DNA of 35,194 bases from an uncultured Bacteroidales bacterium. Its GTDB lineage: Bacteria > Bacteroidota > Bacteroidia > Bacteroidales > Muribaculaceae. Where the stretch lies: contig CADAAI010000028.1 in assembly GCA_902785925.1 (NCBI GenBank), positions 1 through 35,194 on the forward strand, given 5' to 3'. The notes under the pieces were generated by a model, which saw nothing but the letters and a program-made list of their open reading frames with translations, was not told the origin of the DNA and made no database searches. The position numbers and the translations under genes were made by a program. Shown here in pieces: positions 16,792 to 24,249 of the stretch (within the stretch, counting starts at the first letter, position 1; every line of letters begins with the position of its first letter).

Positions 16792-17814
16792 ATGAAGAAA
16801 TTATTACTTATCCTTTTAGCGATTTTCGCTTGTAATGTAGCTATCTATGCTCAAGTAGATGGCGATGTAAACGGCGATGGAATTGTTACCTCAGCCGATA
16901 TAACAGTGCTATATAACTTTTTCCTCAATAACGACTCCAGCGAACTTGTGAACGGTGACGTGAGTGGCGACGGAGAAATTACCAGTGCTGATATCACTTA
17001 TGTCTACAACATCCTGCTAGGCGTTCCTAACATTGTGAATCCTCCTGCACCAGTGACCGAATACACCGTTAATGGTGTGACATTCAAGATGGTGGAAGTG
17101 GAAGGTGGCACTTTCATGATTGGATCTGAACAGATGGTTGGCAATGCCTATCCAGCCCACGAGGTAACGCTTAGCACCTATAGCATTGGTCAAACCGAGG
17201 TCACTCAGGAGTTGTGGGTGGCTGTGATGGGTTCAAATCCAAGCTACTTCAATGAATATGGAAATGCCGATGTGCACTCTAATCATGATACATGGGACGC
17301 AGGCATCAATCTCCAGCGACCTGTTGATTATATTAATTATGGCGACTGCTTGGCATTTTGTGCAAAACTCAACGAGATGACCGGCTTGAATTTCCGCATC
17401 CCCACTGAGTCTGAATGGGAGTTTGCCGCACGCGGTGGAAATTTGACTCATGGTTATGAGTATGCCGGCAGCGACAGCGTCAATGATGTTGCTTGGTGGA
17501 AAGAGACTATTCCTTCACCCACACTGTGGACTGATGGTTGGGGTACTCAGACTGTGGCAACTAAGGCTCCCAACGAGCTTGGAATCTATGACATGTGTGG
17601 CAACGTTGAGGAATGGTGCTATGACTGGTTTGCTCCTTATAGTTCTACCGCAGAGGCACTGACCAACCCTACAGGACCAGCAACAGGAACTCTACGCGTT
17701 AGGCGCGGTGGCACTTGTATCACCACCTACGCATATAATTTGAAAGTGTATTATCGCAACCCACAGAACCCTGACGCTCGCGGCAACACCCGTGGCCTGC
17801 GTCTAGCTTTGTAG
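16792..17814 (+). CDS. Secreted dockerin-like plus formylglycine-generating-enzyme-like protein
   Basis: A 340-residue protein with an unusual order of domains. Seen: signal peptide 1-21 (ends AIYAQ); a type I dockerin-like pair of calcium loops at 25-45 (DVNGDGIVTSADITVLYNFF) and 56-77 (DVSGDGEITSADITYVYNIL); a short Pro linker; then a SUMF1/FGE-sulfatase domain from about 90 to 340 (VEGGTFMIGSE, IGQTEVTQELW, FRIPTESEWEFAARGG, GIYDMCGNVEEWCYDWF, RRGGTC, RGLRLAL). The Cys pair that true formylglycine-generating enzymes use in the RGGS region is not evident: only one Cys follows RRGG. It is therefore more likely a binding or structural version of the fold. Dockerins dock onto cohesins; none is seen here. 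Confidence 0.85.
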   Translation: MKKLLLILLAIFACNVAIYAQVDGDVNGDGIVTSADITVLYNFFLNNDSSELVNGDVSGDGEITSADITYVYNILLGVPNIVNPPAPVTEYTVNGVTFKMVEVEGGTFMIGSEQMVGNAYPAHEVTLSTYSIGQTEVTQELWVAVMGSNPSYFNEYGNADVHSNHDTWDAGINLQRPVDYINYGDCLAFCAKLNEMTGLNFRIPTESEWEFAARGGNLTHGYEYAGSDSVNDVAWWKETIPSPTLWTDGWGTQTVATKAPNELGIYDMCGNVEEWCYDWFAPYSSTAEALTNPTGPATGTLRVRRGGTCITTYAYNLKVYYRNPQNPDARGNTRGLRLAL

Positions 17815-17845
17815 ACACAATAATTCAAAATTTATAGCCTTTTAG

Positions 17846-17890
17846 GAGCCCGCACTGGTCATTTAGCCTGATGCGGGCTCTTATTTTGCA
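17846..17890 (+). terminator. Intrinsic terminator of the dockerin/FGE-like gene
   Basis: GAGCCCGCA (17846-17854) pairs perfectly with TGCGGGCTC (17872-17880), followed by TTATTTTG. It lies 31 bases after the stop. Confidence 0.85.
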
Positions 17891-17961
17891 GCTGTGAAAC
17901 GTATACAACAGGCTCTTTTGCCACATAAAAAATATAATTATATGTTTTTTTGGCACAAAAG

Positions 17962-17993
17962 TTGTGTAAATTCGGTAAAAAGCATTACTTTTA
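17962..17993 (+). promoter_or_regulatory. Promoter of the lemA operon
   Basis: TTG at 17962-17964, a 21-base spacer, then TACTTTTA at 17986-17993 (7 of 8 to TAnnTTTG counting fixed and free positions). The lemA ATG is 42 bases downstream. Confidence 0.5.
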
Positions 17994-18035
17994 CAACAAA
18001 AATAAATTTAATAGTTAATTTAATAAATTAGAATT

Positions 18036-18803
18036 ATGGATTTGAACATTGACAACAACCAACAGCCACAAATGAACAATGGTGGCGTTAACAACAATCA
18101 GAATCCCATGAACGCAGCTTTAGGCGGCAATGCCGGTAAGGGATGCTTTGGCCTAGGCAAAATGGGTTGCGTAGGTATCGCTATTCTTGCAGCCCTGGCA
18201 ATGTGGGTTTACAGTGGCTACAATGGCCTTGTAACTCAAGAAGAGGAAGTTAAGACCGCTTGGTCGCAGGTTGAGAACCAGTATCAGCGCCGTATCGACC
18301 TGATAAAGAACGTGGCAGCGAGTGCCAAGAAATATGCCAATACTGAGAAAGAGATACAACTTGGAACTGCCAACGCACGTGCTCACAACAACACAGCAGC
18401 CAATGCCGACCAGCAGATGCAGGCTGTAGCCGCAACTGCCGACTCGCTGGCAAATGTTAAGATGGACCCCAACGATGCTGCATCGATGCAGTCGTATGCT
18501 GCCGCACAGGACAAGATGCTCGAGCAGGCTCGCCTTGCCATCAACGTTGTGCATGAGGCTTATCCCGAGCTGAAGAGCGACAAACTCTTCGAGAACCTCC
18601 AGGTTCAACTTGAAGGCACCGAGAACCGCATCGCTACCGAGCGTAAGAAATTCAATGAGACCGCTCAAGGTTATAACACCAACATCCGCAAGTTCCCAGG
18701 CAACATTCTGGCTAAATTCTTCGGCTTCAATGAGCGTCCATACTTCCAGTCGCAAGAAGGCGCTGACAAGGCTCCCGATGTTGACTCAATGCTGAATGAC
18801 TAA
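18036..18803 (+). CDS. lemA: LemA family membrane protein
   Basis: A 255-residue protein of the LemA family, whose biochemical role is not known; members are anchored by one N-terminal helix with a long helical body. Seen: an Asn/Gln-rich cytoplasmic start (1-35), a membrane helix near 46-64 (GCVGIAILAALAMWVYSGYN), then the family signature GLVTQEEEVKTAWSQVENQY and QRRIDLIKNVAASAKKYA, then long helices to about 230 (AYPELKSDKLFENLQVQLEG, ENRIATERKKFNETAQGYN, NIRKFPGNILAKFFGF). It heads a plus-strand series with four TPM-domain proteins. LemA next to a TPM/YgcG-type protein is a known pairing. Confidence 0.93.
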   Translation: MDLNIDNNQQPQMNNGGVNNNQNPMNAALGGNAGKGCFGLGKMGCVGIAILAALAMWVYSGYNGLVTQEEEVKTAWSQVENQYQRRIDLIKNVAASAKKYANTEKEIQLGTANARAHNNTAANADQQMQAVAATADSLANVKMDPNDAASMQSYAAAQDKMLEQARLAINVVHEAYPELKSDKLFENLQVQLEGTENRIATERKKFNETAQGYNTNIRKFPGNILAKFFGFNERPYFQSQEGADKAPDVDSMLND

Positions 18804-18809
18804 TTTAGC

Positions 18810-18860
18810 TAATGCACAATTCATAATGCATAATGTTATAAACGCTAAATGCATAATGTC
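18810..18860. repeat. AATGCATAATG-type repeat after lemA
   Basis: AATGCACAATTCATAATGCA and, a little later, AATGCATAATG occur just after the lemA stop. The same words are found at 12231-12285 and 30570-30595. Confidence 0.5.
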
Positions 18861-18899
18861 TACTGTGCATAGCATATTTTAACAAAATCATAATTATTT

Positions 18900-18945
18900 C
18901 ATTAGAGTGTGCAAGGGCGAGGTCACTTGTCCTGCCACTCTAATG
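18900..18945 (+). promoter_or_regulatory. Long stem-loop just upstream of the first TPM gene
   Basis: CATTAGAGTG (18900-18909) pairs perfectly with CACTCTAATG (18936-18945), enclosing 26 bases. There is no T-run after it. It ends 15 bases before the ATG of the first TPM gene, next to AAAAGG, so it could affect translation or mRNA processing. Confidence 0.45.
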
Positions 18946-18960
18946 TAAAAATAAAAGGCT

Positions 18961-19398
18961 ATGCGACTTGACGATTTTATTAGTATCCCCGACCAAGGTC
19001 GAGTGGTGGATGCCATAGGCGAGGCCGAGAAGATGACTTCAGGCGAGATAAGAGTTCATATAACTCCGAAGTGCGGCAATGACGTTATGAAAGATGCTGC
19101 CAAAACCTTTGACCGCCTGAAGATGTACAAGACCCGCCATCGCAACGGTGTGCTGATTTATGTGGCATTTGAAAGCCGCAAGTTTGCTATTTTGGGCGAT
19201 GCCGGCATTAACGCCGTGGTGCCCGAGAACTACTGGGAGCAAGAGAAAGACACGTTGCTCGAGCATCTCAAGGCAAATGACCCCGCCACTGGCCTGTGCA
19301 AAGTGATAGCCAGTGTGGGAGAGAAACTGAAAACCTACTTCCCTGGCGAAGAAGATGATGATAACGAACTTAGCAACGATATATCTTATGAGGACTAA
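18961..19398 (+). CDS. TPM-domain protein 1 (cytosolic form)
   Basis: A 145-residue protein with a TPM fold (TLP18.3/Psb32/MOLO-1 family). Seen: the start SIPDQGRVVDAIGEAEKMTS, then GEIRVHI, the RHRNGVLIYVAFESRKFAILG segment and DAGINAVVPENYWE, and an acidic tail (EEDDDNELSNDISYED). It has no signal peptide and no membrane helix, unlike the three that follow. Its last 11 bases overlap the start of the next gene, so the two are translationally coupled. Family function is uncertain (plant relatives have acid phosphatase activity or repair photosystem II). Confidence 0.85.
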   Translation: MRLDDFISIPDQGRVVDAIGEAEKMTSGEIRVHITPKCGNDVMKDAAKTFDRLKMYKTRHRNGVLIYVAFESRKFAILGDAGINAVVPENYWEQEKDTLLEHLKANDPATGLCKVIASVGEKLKTYFPGEEDDDNELSNDISYED

Positions 19399-19987
19399 AT
19401 CGCTTTTGGCAGTGGTAATAGCAGCCTTGCTGCTAGTTGCTATAGCATCGTGCCGCGACACCAGCAAAAGTGCCGAGCAAAGTACCCAAGTAGCGCAAAG
19501 CGAAGCAGTGACCCAACAAGCCGCCAAAGATTTATTGCCCGCTGCTCCATCGTCGCCTGTTCTTGACATGGTGGGCGTGTTGAGCGACGAAGGCTTGAAG
19601 GAAATAACTGAAAAGACCATTGAACTTGACAGCCTCAACCTGGCTCAAGTTGCAGTGGTTATCATCGACGACCTGAAGGGCATGAAAGCTATTAACTATG
19701 CCACAGCCCTTGGCAATAAGTGGGGTGTGGGCCATAAGGATACCAACGACGGCATTACCATAGTTGTTAAGCCCAAGACAGATGATGCCAAAGGTGAAGC
19801 AGCCATTGCCACAGGCAAGGGCATGGAGAAGATACTCACCAACGAAGTGTGCCAGCTTATCATCGACCAGGAAATGATACCTGAGTTCAAGAAAAACGAT
19901 TATGGAAAGGCAATCGAAGAGGCCCTTGACAAGATTAAAGAGATTCTTGCATTGCAAGATGAATCGAAATTCGAGATTTTAGATTAG
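19388..19987 (+). CDS. TPM-domain lipoprotein (TPM protein 2)
   Basis: A 199-residue protein. The start chosen is the ATG at 19388, because it gives a proper lipoprotein signal (MRTKSLLAVVIAALLLVAIASC, lipobox Cys at 22); the frame is open 33 bases further up without signal value. Seen: a short Ser/Gln-rich linker, then the TPM domain from about 50 to 190 (VLDMVGVLSDEGLKEITEKT, NKWGVGHKDTNDGITIVVKP, EMIPEFKKNDYGKAIEEAL). No C-terminal membrane helix. The GNKWGxGxK and IVVKPK motifs tie it to the next two TPM genes, suggesting tandem duplication. Confidence 0.85.
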   Translation: MRTKSLLAVVIAALLLVAIASCRDTSKSAEQSTQVAQSEAVTQQAAKDLLPAAPSSPVLDMVGVLSDEGLKEITEKTIELDSLNLAQVAVVIIDDLKGMKAINYATALGNKWGVGHKDTNDGITIVVKPKTDDAKGEAAIATGKGMEKILTNEVCQLIIDQEMIPEFKKNDYGKAIEEALDKIKEILALQDESKFEILD

Positions 19988-20029
19988 GGAAACAAACGAT
20001 ATTCAGAAAGAAATTTTAAAACAAAGCCC

Positions 20030-20827
20030 ATGAGCCGCAACACCATATTCAACACACTGCTCATACTCTTCGTTTCGTTGAGCGTGAATGCAGCAGTACC
20101 CGATAAACCCACACAGAAGTTACTACTGTGGGACTACGCAGGAGTCATCGAACCCTATCAGGCTCAACTGCTTGAGGACTCGCTAGAATACTTCTCCCGC
20201 ACCACCAGCAACCAAATTGTGGTGATGACAGTCACCAACGATATGCTCGACGGCCTGGACATGGCAGAGTTTGGCCAAGAAGTGGGCGAGAAATGGGGTG
20301 TGGGCCACAAAGGTTCGGATAATGGTGTTGTAATTCTTATCAAGCCCAAAACTGGCGATAACGCTATGGGCAAAGGGCGTGCCTTCATCACTACAGGCTA
20401 TGGTGCTGAAGGACCATTACCCGACTTACTGTGCAGCAAAATAGTTGATAATGAAATGATTCCTCATTTCAAGGAGAATGACTATGCAGGTGGAATTTGG
20501 GCAGCCCTCAATGTGATTAAGCCAGCCCTTCAGGGCGATTTCAACACCGAGGAATATGTGGGCGACGATGCTGCCGATGCAGTTCTTTCTATTATAGTGC
20601 TGATCATGATAGTATGTTTCATTTTTGTTGTCATGAAAAGTAACAATAACGGTGGTAACGGCAATAACACCCGTACCTACACAGGCGGCCCCGTAATCTT
20701 CCCTGGCACCTTTGGCAGTGGTCGCGGTTCAAGCAGCTGGGGCGGAGGTGGCTTCGGCGGCGGTGGCGGCTGGGGTGGCTTCGGTGGTGGCTCATTTGGT
20801 GGCGGCGGTGGCGGCGGCAGCTGGTAA
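20030..20827 (+). CDS. TPM-domain membrane protein with Gly-rich tail (YgcG-like, TPM protein 3)
   Basis: A 265-residue protein. Seen: a signal peptide at 1-22 (ends SVNAA), then PDKP and the TPM domain at about 35-175 (WDYAGVIEPYQAQLLEDSL, GEKWGVGHKGSDNGVVILIK, EMIPHFKENDYAGGIWAAL), one membrane helix near 186-205 (AVLSIIVLIMIVCFIFVVM), and a C-terminal tail almost entirely Gly with Phe, Ser and Trp, ending GGGGGGSW. This is the full YgcG layout: outward TPM domain, one helix, cytoplasmic Gly-rich tail. It is 42 bases after the previous gene. Confidence 0.88.
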   Translation: MSRNTIFNTLLILFVSLSVNAAVPDKPTQKLLLWDYAGVIEPYQAQLLEDSLEYFSRTTSNQIVVMTVTNDMLDGLDMAEFGQEVGEKWGVGHKGSDNGVVILIKPKTGDNAMGKGRAFITTGYGAEGPLPDLLCSKIVDNEMIPHFKENDYAGGIWAALNVIKPALQGDFNTEEYVGDDAADAVLSIIVLIMIVCFIFVVMKSNNNGGNGNNTRTYTGGPVIFPGTFGSGRGSSSWGGGGFGGGGGWGGFGGGSFGGGGGGGSW

Positions 20828-20864
20828 GTCGTTCAAGTGGTAAGTTTTAAAGTAAATTGAGATT

Positions 20865-21707
20865 ATGAAGTTTAAACTAGTATTGATTGCCATAGCATTG
20901 ATGGCATGTAGTGTGATTCAAGCCCAAGTGCCCGACCGTCCTGCTAACGCTGCGCCAGTGGTAGACTTGGCAGGAATCATCAACAATGACTCGCTTGTTA
21001 ATGCCCTTAATGCACAGCTCGACACGTTGTCGAAACAAACCCAAAACCAGATTGTGGTGGTAACGGTTGATGACTTAGGTGGACTTGATGGTAAAGAATT
21101 TGCAACACAATTAGGCAACAAATGGGGAATTGGAGGCAAGCAACTCAGCAATGGTTTTGTAATGATCGTAAAGCCTCGAAACGACAAGGGCGCAGGTGAG
21201 ATAGGTTTTGCTACAGGCTATGGACTGGAAGGCGCACTGCCCGACGTGTTCTGCCGTCGCCTTCAAGATGATTATATGGTGCCTTATTTCAAGGATGGTG
21301 ACTACGCCGGCGGCATAAAGGCAGCTATCGATGAGATAGTGCCAGTGGTGCTCGATGACTACAGTAAAAGTCAGTCGCAGGCGCTTGCTAGCGAAGGGAG
21401 TAAAAAGAAAGGTGGCACAGGCAACGTATGGCTAATTTTTGCTGTGATTTTGGGATTGGGCGCCCTGTTTGTGACACTGCGCCGTCGTAGCAAGGGAGCT
21501 ACTGGCGCCCTATCGTCACAAACGTCACAACTGGCGAGTGAAGAGACGCCTAAAACCGAAGAACCCGAAAAAACTGAAGAACCCGAACCCGATGACTCTG
21601 ACGACGAGCCCGATGATGAGTCAAAACCCACCGAAGAAGAGAAACCTTATAAATATGAGTATGGTGGTGGTGAGTTTGGTGGTGGAGGAGCCAGCACTAA
21701 ATTTTAA
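20865..21707 (+). CDS. TPM-domain membrane protein with acidic tail (TPM protein 4)
   Basis: A 280-residue protein. Seen: signal peptide 1-21 (KFKLVLIAIALMACSVIQAQ), VPDRP, then the TPM domain (APVVDLAGIINNDSLVNALN, GNKWGIGGKQLSNGFVMIVK, YMVPYFKDGDYAGGIKAAI), a membrane helix near 188-203 (VWLIFAVILGLGALFVTL), an Arg-rich stop and a tail that is strongly acidic (EETPKTEEPEKTEEPEPDDS) before a short Gly-rich end (YGGGEFGGGGASTKF). Same layout as TPM protein 3 but with a Glu/Asp/Pro tail in place of most of the Gly. It is 37 bases after TPM protein 3. Confidence 0.87.
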   Translation: MKFKLVLIAIALMACSVIQAQVPDRPANAAPVVDLAGIINNDSLVNALNAQLDTLSKQTQNQIVVVTVDDLGGLDGKEFATQLGNKWGIGGKQLSNGFVMIVKPRNDKGAGEIGFATGYGLEGALPDVFCRRLQDDYMVPYFKDGDYAGGIKAAIDEIVPVVLDDYSKSQSQALASEGSKKKGGTGNVWLIFAVILGLGALFVTLRRRSKGATGALSSQTSQLASEETPKTEEPEKTEEPEPDDSDDEPDDESKPTEEEKPYKYEYGGGEFGGGGASTKF

Positions 21708-21755
21708 TGGTGTGATGCCTAATTTGAGATAAAAAAAAACAATCACAATTAATCT

Positions 21756-23132
21756 ATGAGTGACATATTTAATAAAATAGGTGAAGCGATTATTGCTATT
21801 GCCGACGCATTGTGTGAGTATCCCGAGTTTATACTGCTAATTGGTGGGGGTCTGTTCCTGTTTATCTATTCAGGAGCAATATCGATTAGGCGACTGCCTC
21901 AAGCCATAGGCGTGCTTAGGCAAAAACAAGCAGCCGACAGTGGTAAGCAAACAGGACAAATCAGCTCATTTCAAGCTTTGATGAGTGCTATTGCCGCTAC
22001 TGTGGGCATGGGAAACATTGCAGGCGTGGCAGTGGCACTAACAGTGGGTAACGGCAATCCTGGTGTGATTTTTTGGATGTGGGTGAGCGCCCTTGTGGGA
22101 ATGACTACCAAGTTCTTTGAGGGCACACTTGCCATCATGTATAAAGGAAAAGACAGTGCCGGCGAGGTGCAAGGCGGTCCCATGTATATAATCACTAAGG
22201 GCCTCGGCGAGAAATGGAAACCGCTGGCCAAGGCATTTGCCATCTTTGGCCTAGTGGGCACATTGTGTGTGTGGCAAGCCAACCAGCTCGTGGAGTCGGT
22301 AACCACAGTATTCACTACCCCCATGGGCATCGAGAACACTTGGGTGTTGCGATTTATCATGGGAGTGATCATGGTAGTGATTGTTGCTGCAGTGATATTG
22401 AGAGGTATCAAGAGCATTGCCGCCATAGCTTCGAGGATGGTACCATTGATGGTGGCACTTTATCTTATCATGGTGCTTGTGATTATGGCAATTAATTATC
22501 AGGCTATTCCTGGCGTGTTTGGGTCTATTTTCAAAGGAGCATTCACCTTTGAGGCAGGTCTGGGTGGATTTGCCTATGTGGCGCTCATTGGAGCCCGCCG
22601 AGCCGCCTATGTGAACGAGGCTGGTGTGGGTACAGCCTCGATGATGCACGGTGCCAGCAAAAACACCGAACCCGTTCGCGAGGGATTGATAGCGATGTTA
22701 GGTCCTGCCATCGACTCTGGCTTGATATGCACACTTACTGCAATTCCCATTATCATTGCTGGTAATTATGTGGGAGTGAACGAGCCTAAAGGCCTTGCAA
22801 TTGCGCTAGGTGCATGGGGACAGTTACTGCCCAACATCGGTCACTATTTACTCATGATCATCGTATTCTTCTTTGCCTTCTCGACGATGTTCACCTATAG
22901 CTATTATGGCTTGAAATGCACAAACTTCCTCTTTGGCGCACATAATGCCAAGTACTATAATTACTATTATCTAGCAATGATTGTTGTGGCTGCCGTGGTG
23001 CCACTGAAGGTGGTTGTGGGGTTCATGGATATCGCGTTCTTCCTGATGGCTTGCTGCACGATGACAGCACTGTTGCTGCTATCACCCAAAGTTAAGCGAG
23101 CAGCCAAGGAATATTTCTCAAAGAAGAAATAA
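21756..23132 (+). CDS. Alanine/glycine:cation symporter (AGCS family)
   Basis: A 458-residue inner-membrane protein. Family role: sodium- (or proton-) coupled uptake of alanine or glycine. Seen: about ten hydrophobic helices, with the family segments FQALMSAIAATVGMGNIAGV, GNPGVIFWMWVSALVGMTTK, FFEGTLAIMYKGKD, GEVQGGPMYII, and ARRAAYVNEAGVGTASMMHG. Length is typical. It starts 48 bases after the last TPM gene and no terminator lies between, so it may be read through from the lemA promoter, but there is no known functional link. Confidence 0.93.
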   Translation: MSDIFNKIGEAIIAIADALCEYPEFILLIGGGLFLFIYSGAISIRRLPQAIGVLRQKQAADSGKQTGQISSFQALMSAIAATVGMGNIAGVAVALTVGNGNPGVIFWMWVSALVGMTTKFFEGTLAIMYKGKDSAGEVQGGPMYIITKGLGEKWKPLAKAFAIFGLVGTLCVWQANQLVESVTTVFTTPMGIENTWVLRFIMGVIMVVIVAAVILRGIKSIAAIASRMVPLMVALYLIMVLVIMAINYQAIPGVFGSIFKGAFTFEAGLGGFAYVALIGARRAAYVNEAGVGTASMMHGASKNTEPVREGLIAMLGPAIDSGLICTLTAIPIIIAGNYVGVNEPKGLAIALGAWGQLLPNIGHYLLMIIVFFFAFSTMFTYSYYGLKCTNFLFGAHNAKYYNYYYLAMIVVAAVVPLKVVVGFMDIAFFLMACCTMTALLLLSPKVKRAAKEYFSKKK

Positions 23133-23166
23133 CTAGTGTTTCGTAATGCTAAAACGATAGAATAGT

Positions 23167-23206
23167 AAAAAAAGTGGCATTTTTTGTAAAAAAATGTCAT
23201 TTTTTT
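23167..23206 (+). terminator. Intrinsic terminator of the lemA-TPM-symporter series
   Basis: An A7 tract, a TGGCAT/ATGTCA core (one G-T pair, one bulged G) and matching T7 form a long imperfect stem ending in a T-run. It lies 35 bases after the symporter stop. A-rich on one side and T-rich on the other, it could work in both directions. Confidence 0.75.
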
Positions 23207-23207
23207 C

Positions 23208-23238
23208 TTGTTTTCCCAAAATAAAAACATTATATTTG
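23208..23238 (+). promoter_or_regulatory. Promoter of the candidate small RNA at 23244
   Basis: TTG at 23208-23210, a 20-base spacer, then TATATTTG at 23231-23238. The -33 element directly abuts the T-run of the upstream terminator. Transcription should begin near 23244. Confidence 0.7.
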
Positions 23239-23243
23239 CAACG

Positions 23244-23353
23244 ATTTTAATTGATTTAATATCAATGAAGGAAAAAACACATAAAGTAAATTTTCTCATA
23301 CTCTAAAATCCTGCGGGAGCGACTTTGTGAAAAATCGCTCTCGCACTTTTTTT
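23244..23353 (+). ncRNA. Candidate small RNA or leader, about 110 nt
   Basis: This lies between a full-match promoter (23208-23238) and a strong intrinsic terminator: stem 23312-23322 against 23335-23345 (TGCGGGAGCGA, 11 bp with one G-U), then seven T from 23347. A 13-codon open frame (ATG at 23265, MKEKTHKVNFLIL) lies inside but has no convincing ribosome site. It may be a free small RNA, a tiny peptide gene, or an attenuated leader for the gene at 23482. Confidence 0.55.
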
Positions 23354-23397
23354 GATAAAAATGATTATGCAAAGTGGCATTATTGTGAAAAGTTTCA

Positions 23398-23405
23398 TAA
23401 CTTTG
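23398..23405 (+). promoter_or_regulatory. -7 box upstream of the coiled-coil protein gene
   Basis: TAACTTTG, a full match to TAnnTTTG, 76 bases before the ATG at 23482. No good -33 element at the usual distance. Confidence 0.4.
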
Positions 23406-23481
23406 TGGCTGAATAGTAGGGCTTGTCACAACAAGTCCAACTCTCATTATTGATAAAGCGCACATATTCAGTAATAAAGTG

Positions 23482-24162
23482 ATGACACAAGATAAAGATA
23501 ATATAGAGAACACCCCACAAGCTAGACAAGGACGAGGAGCCCGACGAATTGCCGCAGTACTGGCACTACTGCTGATTGCCAGCCTTGCTGGTGCCTATTT
23601 CCTATTTAAAGACTCCGACTCGGCCAAAGCTGGCTTGAAGAACGCCAACTCTCAAATCCAGGAACTGCAGCAACAAAATGCCCAGCTCAAAATAGATCTC
23701 GACACCACAAAACTCAACCTGCGTCGAGAACAAGAGTTAAGAAAGCGTGCCGACATGGAGAATGACACCCTCAGGAGCATGTTCCCACTATTTGTTACCG
23801 AAATGGAAGTTGGCAATGCCGACAGCAACGGCAAGATAATAGGCGGTTATAACAAAGACATAAGCGCTTCTAGTTCCATGTATCTGATGCCCCGAATCAC
23901 ATATATTGGCCTCAAACCAGGCGCTAAGGTGGAACTTATGGTTCGCCTCTACGACCACGAGGGCAAACTGGTGACAGGCAACTCATCGCCTGCTGGTTAC
24001 TCCTATTCCTACAAGATTGACCCAGTGGGCGTGAACGAAAACACCGTTTCGCTTAGTGGTTGGGGCGGTGGCGACAGAGGTCACTTTGAGCCAGGAACCT
24101 ACCGCTATGAGGTTTGGCTTGGGGACATGTGCCTGAAACAGAAAGTCTTTAAATTAAGATAA
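23482..24162 (+). CDS. Membrane-anchored coiled-coil protein, function unknown
   Basis: A 226-residue protein I do not recognise. The start chosen is the ATG at 23482 rather than the GTG three bases before. Seen: a polar basic N-terminus, one membrane helix near 26-44 (AAVLALLLIASLAGAYFLF), a coiled coil at about 50-95 (NSQIQELQQQNAQLKIDLDT, then LNLRREQELRKRADMENDTL), and a C-terminal beta-rich domain (about 105-226: MYLMPRITYIGLKPGAKVEL, GTYRYEVWLGDMCL) that looks like an Ig-like sandwich. Topology suggests the beta domain is periplasmic. It may be grouped with the M48 peptidase and the lipoprotein downstream. Confidence 0.7.
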   Translation: MTQDKDNIENTPQARQGRGARRIAAVLALLLIASLAGAYFLFKDSDSAKAGLKNANSQIQELQQQNAQLKIDLDTTKLNLRREQELRKRADMENDTLRSMFPLFVTEMEVGNADSNGKIIGGYNKDISASSSMYLMPRITYIGLKPGAKVELMVRLYDHEGKLVTGNSSPAGYSYSYKIDPVGVNENTVSLSGWGGGDRGHFEPGTYRYEVWLGDMCLKQKVFKLR

Positions 24163-24185
24163 TCAACAACCACTCTCCTACCCCT

Positions 24186-24226
24186 AAATCTCATCGCCAC
24201 CACTCGCTGGCCCGCGATGAGATTTT
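24186..24226 (+). terminator. Hairpin between the coiled-coil gene and the M48 gene
   Basis: AAATCTCATCGC (24186-24197) pairs perfectly with GCGATGAGATTT (24214-24225), followed by a short TTTT tract ending at 24226. With only four T it may be a partial terminator or attenuator. The M48 start is 24 bases beyond it. Confidence 0.6.
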
Positions 24227-24249
24227 CTCAACCCACTACAGCATCAACA

